Positions 6,462-12,085 of a stretch of 12,106 nt of DNA are shown one piece after another. The notes beneath the pieces are model-generated. The model did not search any database. It had not been told where the DNA came from and worked only from the letters and a program-made list of their open reading frames with translations. Source of the DNA: Chloroflexota bacterium (GTDB lineage Bacteria > Chloroflexota > Limnocylindria > QHBO01); assembly GCA_005880165.1 (NCBI GenBank), contig VBJP01000078.1:13112-25217 (forward strand), given 5' to 3'. Numbering within the stretch: the first letter of the stretch is position 1; the number at the start of each line of letters is the position of its first letter. The position numbers were made by a program, and so were the translations under genes.

Positions 6462-7678
6462 CGACCGCGGCGCCGGACGACCGTTCCACCGTCGCGGCGC
6501 GCGGCCAGCCTACTGATACACCAGCATCGACGACGGGCGCGGTGGTCGAGCTCGACCACGTCACGAAGCGCTACGGGCCGCCGGGCACTCCGCCGGCCGT
6601 GAACGAACTGAGCCTCACCATCCCGGCCGGCGAGATCTGCGTCCTGGTGGGGCCCTCGGGGTGCGGCAAGACGACGACCATGAAGATGATCAACCGGCTC
6701 GTGGAGCCTACCTCTGGGAGGCTGACGATCGACGGCCGTGACGTGATGCAGCTGTCACCGGTCGACCTTCGCAGGCAGATCGGATACGTGATCCAGCAGG
6801 TCGGCCTCTTCCCGCACATGACCGTGGGTGACAACACCGGCGTCGTGCCGCGACTGCTGCGCTGGCCGGAGGCGCGGATCCGCGAGCGCGTGGAGGAGCT
6901 CCTGGATCTGGTGGGTCTCGAGGCCGCCGCGTACCGGGACCGCTATCCGTCGGAGCTGTCCGGCGGCGAGCGTCAGCGCGTCGGTGTCGCTCGAGCACTG
7001 GCAGCCGACCCGCCGGTGATGCTCATGGACGAGCCCTTCGGGGCGGTCGACCCCATCCGGCGCGACCGCCTGCAGAACGAGTTCCTCCGCCTCCAGTCGC
7101 GAGTCCGCAAGACCATCGTGTTCGTGACCCATGACGTGGACGAGGCGATCAAGATGGCCGACCGCATCGCCATCCTGCAGCGGGGCGGGATCCTGGCCCA
7201 GTACGACACCCCCGACGCGATCCTGTCGCATCCCGCCAATGAGTTCGTGGAGCGCTTCGTGGGGGCCGACCGCGGGCTCAAGCGCCTCTCGCTGGCTCGC
7301 GTGCGGGACCTCGAGCTCATCAGGCCGGTCCTGGTCAGGGCGGGAACCGACCGGACCGATGCGCGCCGCGAGCTCCAGGCGTCGGCGATCGGCTTCGCGC
7401 TGCTCGTGGACGATGGTGGGCGGCCACTTGGCTGGATCCGCGACACCGACGTCGACGAGCAGGGCCCAATCGACCCCGAGCAGGCGACACCGGGTGCCAG
7501 CCTGATCGAGCCGGAGACAACGCTGCGTGACGCCCTGTCGACGATGCTCGCCTCCTCCGTCCAGCTTGGGGCCGTGGTCGACCAGAACGAACGGGTGGTG
7601 GGGCTGATCAGTGTCGACCAGATCAGCGAGGTGCTGCAAAGCGGCAACCTTCCTGGGAGCACCGATGCCACCGGGTGA
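6458..7678 (+). CDS. opuCA: osmoprotectant (glycine betaine/carnitine/choline) ABC transporter ATPase with CBS tail
   Basis: The 406-residue ATPase subunit of an OpuC/ProV-type importer. The ABC domain covers about 29-265: Walker A GPSGCGKT (65-72), Q-loop around Q113-Q114, signature LSGGERQR (167-174), Walker B VMLMDEP (187-193) and switch histidine H225. Residues ~280-395 form a tandem CBS-like region (VDDGGRPLGWIRDTD; VDQNERVVGLISVDQI), which in OpuA/OpuC ATPases acts as an ionic-strength or c-di-AMP sensor. The ATG at 6458 overlaps the upstream stop (ATGA). The first ~28 residues are low-complexity and precede the usual start of the ABC domain, so the true start could lie downstream, but no better ribosome site is visible. 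The stop overlaps the next gene by 14 bases. Subfamily is clear; exact solute is not. Confidence 0.95.
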   Translation: MTTAAPDDRSTVAARGQPTDTPASTTGAVVELDHVTKRYGPPGTPPAVNELSLTIPAGEICVLVGPSGCGKTTTMKMINRLVEPTSGRLTIDGRDVMQLSPVDLRRQIGYVIQQVGLFPHMTVGDNTGVVPRLLRWPEARIRERVEELLDLVGLEAAAYRDRYPSELSGGERQRVGVARALAADPPVMLMDEPFGAVDPIRRDRLQNEFLRLQSRVRKTIVFVTHDVDEAIKMADRIAILQRGGILAQYDTPDAILSHPANEFVERFVGADRGLKRLSLARVRDLELIRPVLVRAGTDRTDARRELQASAIGFALLVDDGGRPLGWIRDTDVDEQGPIDPEQATPGASLIEPETTLRDALSTMLASSVQLGAVVDQNERVVGLISVDQISEVLQSGNLPGSTDATG

Positions 7679-8333
7679 GCCCCTGCTGCGGCCCGACTGG
7701 GTCGTGAACAACCTGGACGTCATCGGGGAACGCCTGGCCGAGCACCTTGGCATGACCGCCACCGCGGTCGGGGTCGGCTTCGTGATCTCATTCGTGCTGG
7801 CGCTGCTCATCCGGCGCCGCCGAGCGCTTCACGCGACGGTGGTCGGCGCGGCCGGGATCCTGTACGCGATCCCCAGCCTGGCGCTCTTCGCCTTCCTGAT
7901 CCCGTTCAGCGGGATCAGCTTCGTGACCGCGGAGATCGCGCTCGTCAGCTACACGCTGCTGATCCTGGTCCGCAACATCCTGCTGGGGCTAGACAGCGTG
8001 CCGTCCGACGTCCTCGAGGCGGCCGACGGCATGGGCTACACCAGCAGGCAGCGCCTCTGGCGCGTCGAGCTGCCCATCGCCCTGCCGATCATCGTCGCCG
8101 GCCTGCGCATCGCGACCGTGACCACCATCGGCCTGGTGACGGTCACCTCGCTCATCGGACAGGGCGGCCTCGGCTACCTCATCGTGGTGGCGGGCATCAA
8201 CGCCTTCTTCCCGACCGCGATCTACGTGGGCGCGCTGCTGTCGGTGGCGCTCGCCGTGGCCGCCGACGCGCTGCTGCTGGCGGTGCAACGGCGCCTGACG
8301 CCGTGGTCCGCCGCTCGGGGAGAGACGTCATGA
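7665..8333 (+). CDS. opuCB: osmoprotectant ABC transporter permease 1
   Basis: A 222-residue membrane subunit of the importer, with five to six hydrophobic segments and the binding-protein-dependent permease signature EAADGMGYTSRQRLWRVELP (residues ~120-139), the EAA loop that contacts the ATPase. The start at ATG 7665 is chosen over an in-frame start at 7611 because GGGAG (7655-7659) lies 5 nt upstream and because the protein then begins right before the family's N-terminus. It overlaps opuCA by 14 bases and shares ATGA with the next permease. It forms a heterodimer with the second permease. Confidence 0.93.
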   Translation: MPPGEPLLRPDWVVNNLDVIGERLAEHLGMTATAVGVGFVISFVLALLIRRRRALHATVVGAAGILYAIPSLALFAFLIPFSGISFVTAEIALVSYTLLILVRNILLGLDSVPSDVLEAADGMGYTSRQRLWRVELPIALPIIVAGLRIATVTTIGLVTVTSLIGQGGLGYLIVVAGINAFFPTAIYVGALLSVALAVAADALLLAVQRRLTPWSAARGETS

Positions 8334-9043
8334 CGCTCATCGAAGAGCTCGGCGCATGGCTGGCCGACCCGGCGCACTGGACCGGCCCGGATGGCCTCCT
8401 GACGCGCCTGCTCGAGCACATCGCGCTCTCGGGCGCCTGCCTGGCAATGGCGGTCGCCATCGCGCTGCCCATCGGGCTGTGGATCGGCCACACCGGCCGG
8501 GGCGCCGCGGCAGTTATCCGCGCAGCGAACATCGGCCAGGCGCTGCCCACCCTGGGCGTAATCGGGATCATCCTGCCGCTCACCGCGAACATCGAGCCAT
8601 ACGGCTTCGACCTCATTCCCAGCATCGTCGCGCTGGTGGCCCTCGCCATCCCGCCCATCGTCACGAACACCTACGCGGGTCTACGACAGGTCGACCCCGA
8701 GGCAATCGAGGCGGGACGCGGCATGGGCATGCGCGAGCTGCAGCTGCTGGGGCTGGTCGAGGTACCGCTCGCCCTGCCGTCGGTGCTCGCGGGTCTGCGC
8801 ATCTCCGCGGTCCAAGTGGTGGCGACCGCAACGTTGGCCGCGGTGCTCGGAGCTGGCGGTTTGGGCCGGTTGATCATCGATGGCATCGCCCAGCAGGACG
8901 ACGCACAGCTGTTCATCGGCGCGCTGCTGGTGGCGATCCTGGCCATCGCGACCGAGCTGTCCTTCGCGGGCCTGCAGCGGCTCGCCATTTCGCCGGGCGT
9001 CCGCGGCCGTAGGGCGGTTCGCGAGTCCGCGGCGGACGCCTGA
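8330..9043 (+). CDS. opuCD: osmoprotectant ABC transporter permease 2
   Basis: A 237-residue permease with five to six membrane segments and the EAA motif as EAGRGMGMRELQLLGLVEVP (~125-144). It starts at ATG 8330, overlapping the previous stop by four bases, with GGGGAG (8317-8322) 7 nt upstream; an in-frame start at 8303 would lie inside the other permease with no ribosome site. The pair of permeases differs enough (different loop between helices, N-terminal extension LGAWLADPAHW) to be a true heterodimer. The C-terminal 20 residues are Arg-rich and likely cytosolic. Confidence 0.93.
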   Translation: MTLIEELGAWLADPAHWTGPDGLLTRLLEHIALSGACLAMAVAIALPIGLWIGHTGRGAAAVIRAANIGQALPTLGVIGIILPLTANIEPYGFDLIPSIVALVALAIPPIVTNTYAGLRQVDPEAIEAGRGMGMRELQLLGLVEVPLALPSVLAGLRISAVQVVATATLAAVLGAGGLGRLIIDGIAQQDDAQLFIGALLVAILAIATELSFAGLQRLAISPGVRGRRAVRESAADA

Positions 9044-9096
9044 TACGCGAGGCAGGAGGCGGAACGCAATTCGTAACCGGCGCCATATACCTGACA

Positions 9097-9125
9097 TCGA
9101 AGCGTCACAGTCCGACTGCTACACT
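9097..9125 (+). promoter_or_regulatory. possible internal promoter for the binding-protein gene
   Basis: TACACT at 9120-9125 (4 of 6 with TATAAT) is preceded by TG one base upstream (TGC-TACACT), an extended -10 pattern. TCGAAG (9097-9102) is a weak -35 at 17 bp spacing. The core CTGCTA is shared with the elements before folE and the hydroxyacyl-CoA dehydrogenase gene. Leader to the ATG would be about 55 nt. Confidence 0.35.
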
Positions 9126-9173
9126 CCGCCACCTATCCGCCGCGCATCGCTGCGGCACACCCCACCACACCGG

Positions 9174-9180
9174 AAGGAGG
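9174..9180 (+). promoter_or_regulatory. strong Shine-Dalgarno deciding the opuCC start
   Basis: AAGGAGG lies 5 nt before ATG 9186. It is the strongest ribosome site in the window and rules out the longer reading frame that begins inside the second permease. Confidence 0.85.
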
Positions 9181-9185
9181 ACCCA

Positions 9186-10106
9186 ATGCGGAGGTTCCGC
9201 ATGCTCGCCCTTGGGGCGTCGGTGCTCGCGCTGGTCGTCAGCGCGTGCTCGACGGGAGGGGGCAGCAGTCCCAGCGCATCGACCGCGAAGCCGAAGGTGA
9301 TCGTCGGCTCCGCCAACTTTCCCGAATCCATCCTGGTAGGCGAGATCTACGCGCAGGCCCTCGAAGCGAAGGGCTTCAGCGTCGATCGCAAGCTGAACAT
9401 CGGAGCCAGAAGCCTTACCAACGCCGCTCTGAAGAGCGGACAGATCAACCTTATGCCGGAGTACATCGGCTCTGACGCTGCCGAGCTGAAGGCCACACCC
9501 AGTGGCGACCCGCAAAAGACATGGGACGCGCTCAAGGCCGCGCTCGACCCGCTCGGGATGACCGTCCTGAATTTCGCCCCCGGCGCCGACCAAAATGGGT
9601 TCGCGGTCCGGAAGGAAACCGCGGACAAGTTCACGCTGAAGACCATGACCGACGCAGCTGCGGTCGCCAACCAGCTCAAGTGGGGGCTGCCGCCCGAGTG
9701 CATCACAAACCCCTCGTGCGGCAAGGCGTTGAAGGACGCCTATGGGATCGACGTCACGAAGGTCCAGTGGGTGAAGCTGGCACCGTGCAGCGCCGCGATC
9801 GCAGTCGCGCTGAACACCAGCAAGGTGGACGTAGCCGAGCTGTGCACAACGCAGGCGGATATCGTCCGCTTCAACTTCGTCCTACTCCAGGATGACAAGC
9901 AGTCGCAGAGCGCGGACAACATGGCGCCCGTGCTCCGCAAGGACCTGGCGGCCGCCGGAGGAGCGGAGTTGACCGATACCCTCAACGCCGTTTCGGCCAA
10001 GCTGACGACCGACGCGCTCACGCAGATGGGCGTGAAGGTGAGCGTCAACAAGGAGAAGGTCGAAAACGTCGCGAAGCAGTTCCTCCAGGACAACAGCCTG
10101 ACGTAG
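9186..10106 (+). CDS. opuCC: osmoprotectant ABC transporter substrate-binding lipoprotein (OpuAC/QAT family)
   Basis: A 306-residue lipoprotein that captures a quaternary-ammonium-type solute for the importer. Signal: basic RRFR, hydrophobic core, lipobox VSAC with lipidated C21, then a Ser/Gly-rich tether. The family pattern is clear: VGSANFPESILVGEIYAQALEAKG (40-63), LMPEYIG (89-95), ADQNGFAVRKETADKF (134-149), VDVAELCTTQADI (214-226) and LLQDDKQSQSADNMAPVLR (233-251). C172 and C178 (ECITNPSC) and C201/C220 may form disulfides. Compared with the usual PEYTGT and FTTD motifs as I recall them, it has PEYIGS and CTTQ, so ligand choice may differ from classical choline/betaine binders. The start is fixed by AAGGAGG. 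Last gene of the transporter set, followed by a strong hairpin. Confidence 0.93.
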   Translation: MRRFRMLALGASVLALVVSACSTGGGSSPSASTAKPKVIVGSANFPESILVGEIYAQALEAKGFSVDRKLNIGARSLTNAALKSGQINLMPEYIGSDAAELKATPSGDPQKTWDALKAALDPLGMTVLNFAPGADQNGFAVRKETADKFTLKTMTDAAAVANQLKWGLPPECITNPSCGKALKDAYGIDVTKVQWVKLAPCSAAIAVALNTSKVDVAELCTTQADIVRFNFVLLQDDKQSQSADNMAPVLRKDLAAAGGAELTDTLNAVSAKLTTDALTQMGVKVSVNKEKVENVAKQFLQDNSLT

Positions 10107-10129
10107 GTCCGGCAGCTTTGTGGACCGAT

Positions 10130-10169
10130 GAGGCGGGCGCCCGGTCCGGGCGCCAGCCTCTTATCCTTT
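10130..10169 (+). terminator. candidate intrinsic terminator after opuCC
   Basis: The stem is GAGGC (10130-10134) with GCCTC (10156-10160), a G/A mismatch, then GGCGCCC (10136-10142) with GGGCGCC (10148-10154), loop GGTCC. TTATCCTTT follows (10161-10169), a broken T-tract. It starts 24 nt after the opuCC stop. A second small perfect stem (TATCC TTTC GGATA, 10162-10175) overlaps the T-tract. GGACC at 10122-10126 could pair with the loop or with GGTCC at 10106-10110, so an attenuator-like switch cannot be excluded. Confidence 0.6.
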
Positions 10170-10180
10170 CGGATAGACCG

Positions 10181-10807
10181 ATGTCCGAGCATCTCGACCT
10201 CGCCGATTGGCGACGTCGCGTCGCCGCCCTGTACGATGCGCTTCGGTCCGACTCGCGCACCGAGCCTGACCGGCTCGTGGCCTTCCGTGCCGCGAGGGAC
10301 CGCCTCTTCGTCGAGCACCCATCCTCACCGGTCCCCGCCGCCGAGCGTGCATCCTTTGCAGGCGTCCCCTACTGGCCGCACGATCCCGCGCTGCGCTTCA
10401 CCGCTCGGCTCGAGCCGGATCCCGACGCACCGCCCCTCGACCTTCCGCGTTCGGGCGAAGGCGCCTCCTTCCCGTACCGCCGCATCGGCTGGGCGGCTTT
10501 CGCGGTGGACGGAACCGACTGCCGGCTGGCGGTCTTCTGGCTGAACGACTACGCCGGCGGGATCTTCATCCCGTTCCGAGATGCAACCAGCGGCGGCGAG
10601 TCGTACGGCGCCGGACGCTACCTGTGGGACTCAGCCAAGGGCGCCGACCTGGGCTCGTCTGGCGACGAGCTTGTCCTCGATTTCAACTACGCCTACCACC
10701 CCTCGTGCGTCTACGACCCGCGCTGGAGCTGTCCGCTCGCCCCTGTGGAGAATCGGCTCACCGTCCCCATCCGCGCGGGCGAGCGGCTGGCGGAGGACCA
10801 CGCGTGA
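10181..10807 (+). CDS. DUF1684 family protein
   Basis: A 208-residue soluble protein of unknown reaction. The C-terminal half carries the hallmarks of DUF1684: FRDATSGGESYGAGRYL (132-148), then LDFNYAYHPSCVYDPRWSCPLAPVENRL (166-193) and a closing IRAGER (197-202). C176 and C184 with the surrounding Tyr/Asp/Asn residues look like a conserved functional site. The N-terminal 45 residues are helical and charged. ATG 10181 is preferred over an in-frame GTG at 10118 because it follows the hairpin and starts at the family's usual helix; no good Shine-Dalgarno is visible for either (only GGAT, 10171-10174). It overlaps the next gene by four bases (GTGA). Family firm, function unknown. Confidence 0.85.
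   Translation: MSEHLDLADWRRRVAALYDALRSDSRTEPDRLVAFRAARDRLFVEHPSSPVPAAERASFAGVPYWPHDPALRFTARLEPDPDAPPLDLPRSGEGASFPYRRIGWAAFAVDGTDCRLAVFWLNDYAGGIFIPFRDATSGGESYGAGRYLWDSAKGADLGSSGDELVLDFNYAYHPSCVYDPRWSCPLAPVENRLTVPIRAGERLAEDHA
10792..10796 (+). promoter_or_regulatory. Shine-Dalgarno supporting the GTG start at 10804
   Basis: GGAGG lies 7 nt before GTG 10804, inside the end of the DUF1684 gene, and fixes the start of the zinc-ribbon protein. Confidence 0.75.
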
Positions 10808-11274
10808 GCGCGCATGCCACCGTCGATCCCCGCCCACAGCGGAACTGCTACAAGTGCGGCCGCGAGATCGGTCCGGACGAATCCATCTGCGATGTCTGCA
10901 ATCGTGCCGGCATGGCGACGCCCTCGGCCACGCAGTACCACGGCACCATCGTGGTCGCCATCGTGGCCGGCGTTGCGTTGCTGGCAATCGCTGCGAGCCT
11001 GGCGATGCGCGGCATCGGTCCCTTCCGGGCGGACGCCGTCAGGTTCCGGGTCGACGACCAGGGCGCCGTCGTCGCAACCGCTCGCCTCACCAACGGGGGC
11101 ACCAAGGCGGGCAGGGCGAAGTGCCAGTTCATCGCACGCGACGCCGCCGGAGGAACCCTGGGCGTCGCGTCCACCACCTCACTCCAGACCGCAGGAGGGG
11201 CCTCGAGCCCTGTGGCCGCAGTGATCCCGGGCGTGGGCGGTCAGCCCGCCAGCGTCACCGTCACCTGCCAATGA
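10804..11274 (+). CDS. zinc-ribbon, single-pass membrane protein with extracytoplasmic domain
   Basis: A 156-residue protein with three parts. Residues 15-32 form a zinc ribbon of two CxxC knuckles (C15-C18, C29-C32). Residues ~47-68 are one hydrophobic membrane helix. Residues ~75-156 form a beta-rich domain (ADAVRFRVDDQGAVVATARLTNGGTKAG...), resembling FxLYD-like outer domains, with C107 and C155 able to form a disulfide. With the ribbon inside and the beta-domain outside, the topology is type II-like. The GTG start overlaps the DUF1684 stop (GTGA) and has a good Shine-Dalgarno. Function unknown; coupling to the DUF1684 gene suggests a joint role. It ends 6 bp from the stop of the convergent gene. 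Confidence 0.8.
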   Translation: MSAHATVDPRPQRNCYKCGREIGPDESICDVCNRAGMATPSATQYHGTIVVAIVAGVALLAIAASLAMRGIGPFRADAVRFRVDDQGAVVATARLTNGGTKAGRAKCQFIARDAAGGTLGVASTTSLQTAGGASSPVAAVIPGVGGQPASVTVTCQ

Positions 11275-11280
11275 GGCGCA

Positions 11281-11844
11281 TCAGAGATAGACGGTCACCG
11301 TGATCACGCCGCGCCAGAGGGGTTCGTCGGTGACCAGGCTCCACGCCTCGGGCGTGAGGTCCGCGACGCGCTGGTCCGCGGTCCCCCAGTAGCAGTCGCA
11401 GTAGTCGACCACCGGTAGCGTCGCGCAACGGGTGGCGCACACCGTGACCATGCCGTTCACGCGTCCGGTGTAGCGCCCGCCCAGCGCCCCCGGCAGGGCG
11501 ACCGCGGCCTGTCCGTAGAAGCCTCGCGTTCCGGGGTAGTTCGTCCCCTTGCCGCGCACCTGCGTTCGAGGCGCCGGGGCCGCGGGCGTCGAGCGCACGC
11601 TGGTGGTGGTGCGTGGCGGCGCCGCCGTCGGCCTGGGTGTGGGGGTTGGGCTGAGCTTGGGAACGGCTGAGAGCATCGTGCTCTCGCCGGGCTCCGGGTC
11701 TCGCGGCGCCGTGGCGCCAGCCAGGATTCGTGTGGTGGAGGTGGGCACACTAGTTGCGGTGCGTGCCGCGACGACGACGGATGCGCCGACGAGCGCAGCG
11801 GCAGCGAAGAGCAGGGCGACAAGCACCCCTCGCGGGTGTCGCAA
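11281..11844 (-). CDS. secreted/anchored protein with Pro/Thr-rich linker and RlpA-like double-psi beta-barrel domain
   Basis: A 187-residue protein. An N-terminal hydrophobic segment (about 6-28) acts as signal or anchor. A low-complexity Pro/Thr/Ala linker (about 32-96) would span the cell wall. The C-terminal domain (about 97-187) reads like a double-psi beta-barrel: G-rich strands YGQAAVALPGALGGRYTGRV, the D-x-C core VVDYCDCYW (145-153), then ADLTPEAWSLV and a final strand VITVTVYL. C136, C140, C149 and C151 may form disulfides. The start is TTG 11844-11842, chosen because GGAG (minus strand, 11854-11851) lies 6 nt upstream and no ATG/GTG is nearby in frame; GTG at residue 7 is the alternative. 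RlpA-like domains bind or cleave peptidoglycan; here activity is not shown. Same-family certainty is moderate. Confidence 0.7.
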   Translation of the reverse strand: MRHPRGVLVALLFAAAALVGASVVVAARTATSVPTSTTRILAGATAPRDPEPGESTMLSAVPKLSPTPTPRPTAAPPRTTTSVRSTPAAPAPRTQVRGKGTNYPGTRGFYGQAAVALPGALGGRYTGRVNGMVTVCATRCATLPVVDYCDCYWGTADQRVADLTPEAWSLVTDEPLWRGVITVTVYL

Positions 11845-11919
11845 TGGGTTCTCCGAATGCGGATTCCAGCGGCTCTGCGCACGGCCCCGGCGGACACTTG
11901 CCGGCGGCGCGGCCTCGGG

Positions 11920-11939
11920 CGTGACCGGATGCGGTCACG
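11920..11939. promoter_or_regulatory. perfect 8-bp inverted repeat, candidate operator
   Basis: CGTGACCG-GATG-CGGTCACG is a perfect dyad of 8-bp arms around 4 bp. It lies 76 bp upstream of the TTG start of the beta-barrel gene and 147 bp before the plus-strand start at 12086. It may be a repressor or activator site for one or both divergent genes, or a stable hairpin in an mRNA leader. Confidence 0.45.
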
Positions 11940-12076
11940 AGCAGCTGACCCAGGTGGATCAGGACGACGTACGCCGAAAGTACCGTGCCATGGGCATGAC
12001 CATCGGTCAAACGTTGACTCCGCACACCACGCCCAATTTGGGGCTCACGCTGGCCAATGCCGGACGTCGCAGGTAG
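11921..12076 (+). CDS. possible small ORF of 51 codons (uncertain)
   Basis: An open frame from GTG 11921 to TAG 12076 encodes a charged start (HEQLTQVDQDDVRRKYRAMG) and a Thr/Leu-rich end finishing in Arg residues. No Shine-Dalgarno, no known family, and its GTG lies in the perfect dyad. Shorter versions from GTG 11954, ATG 11990 or ATG 11996 are possible. It ends 9 nt before the next ATG at 12086, as in an operon. About three quarters of its third positions are G/C, which is not decisive. Confidence 0.2.
   Translation: MTGCGHEQLTQVDQDDVRRKYRAMGMTIGQTLTPHTTPNLGLTLANAGRRR
12006..12018. other. short inverted repeat GTCAA-ACG-TTGAC
   Basis: Two perfect 5-bp arms around 3 bp in the divergent region; each arm contains a TTGAC half-site that could serve as a -35-like element on either strand. 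Small enough to be chance. Confidence 0.25.
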
Positions 12077-12079
12077 AGT
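12051..12079 (+). promoter_or_regulatory. possible leaderless promoter for the gene at 12086
   Basis: TGGCCA (12051-12056, 4 of 6) and TAGAGT (12074-12079, 4 of 6) are 17 bp apart, and the -10 ends 6 nt before the ATG, the spacing expected for a leaderless mRNA. Weak by itself. Confidence 0.3.
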
Positions 12080-12085
12080 TCGCGG

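Larger units (their letters stand above)
9044..9185. other. 142-bp spacer before the binding-protein gene
   Basis: The spacer separates the second permease from the binding-protein gene in an otherwise overlapping operon. It carries a candidate promoter (9097-9125), a 5-bp GC stem (9139-9143 with 9152-9156) and a very strong Shine-Dalgarno AAGGAGG (9174-9180), 5 nt before the ATG. This layout fits separate or boosted expression of the binding protein. Confidence 0.55.

Noticed and set aside
6980..7678. CBS-like C-terminal extension of the ATPase as a possible novel fusion.
   Set aside because: CBS tails are ordinary in ProV/OpuCA-type ATPases.
6755..7810. 351-codon minus-strand open frame opposite opuCA.
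   Set aside because: It is antisense to an ATPase with all ABC motifs and CBS tail; no own motif or ribosome site.
8880..9185. N-terminal extension of the binding-protein frame into the second permease.
   Set aside because: The AAGGAGG site and lipoprotein signal place the start at 9186; the extension is Arg/Ser-rich shadow sequence.
11750..12025. Minus-strand 91-codon frame with a short hydrophobic stretch upstream of the beta-barrel gene.
   Set aside because: It overlaps the beta-barrel gene's signal segment in another frame, has no ribosome site seen, and no family resemblance.
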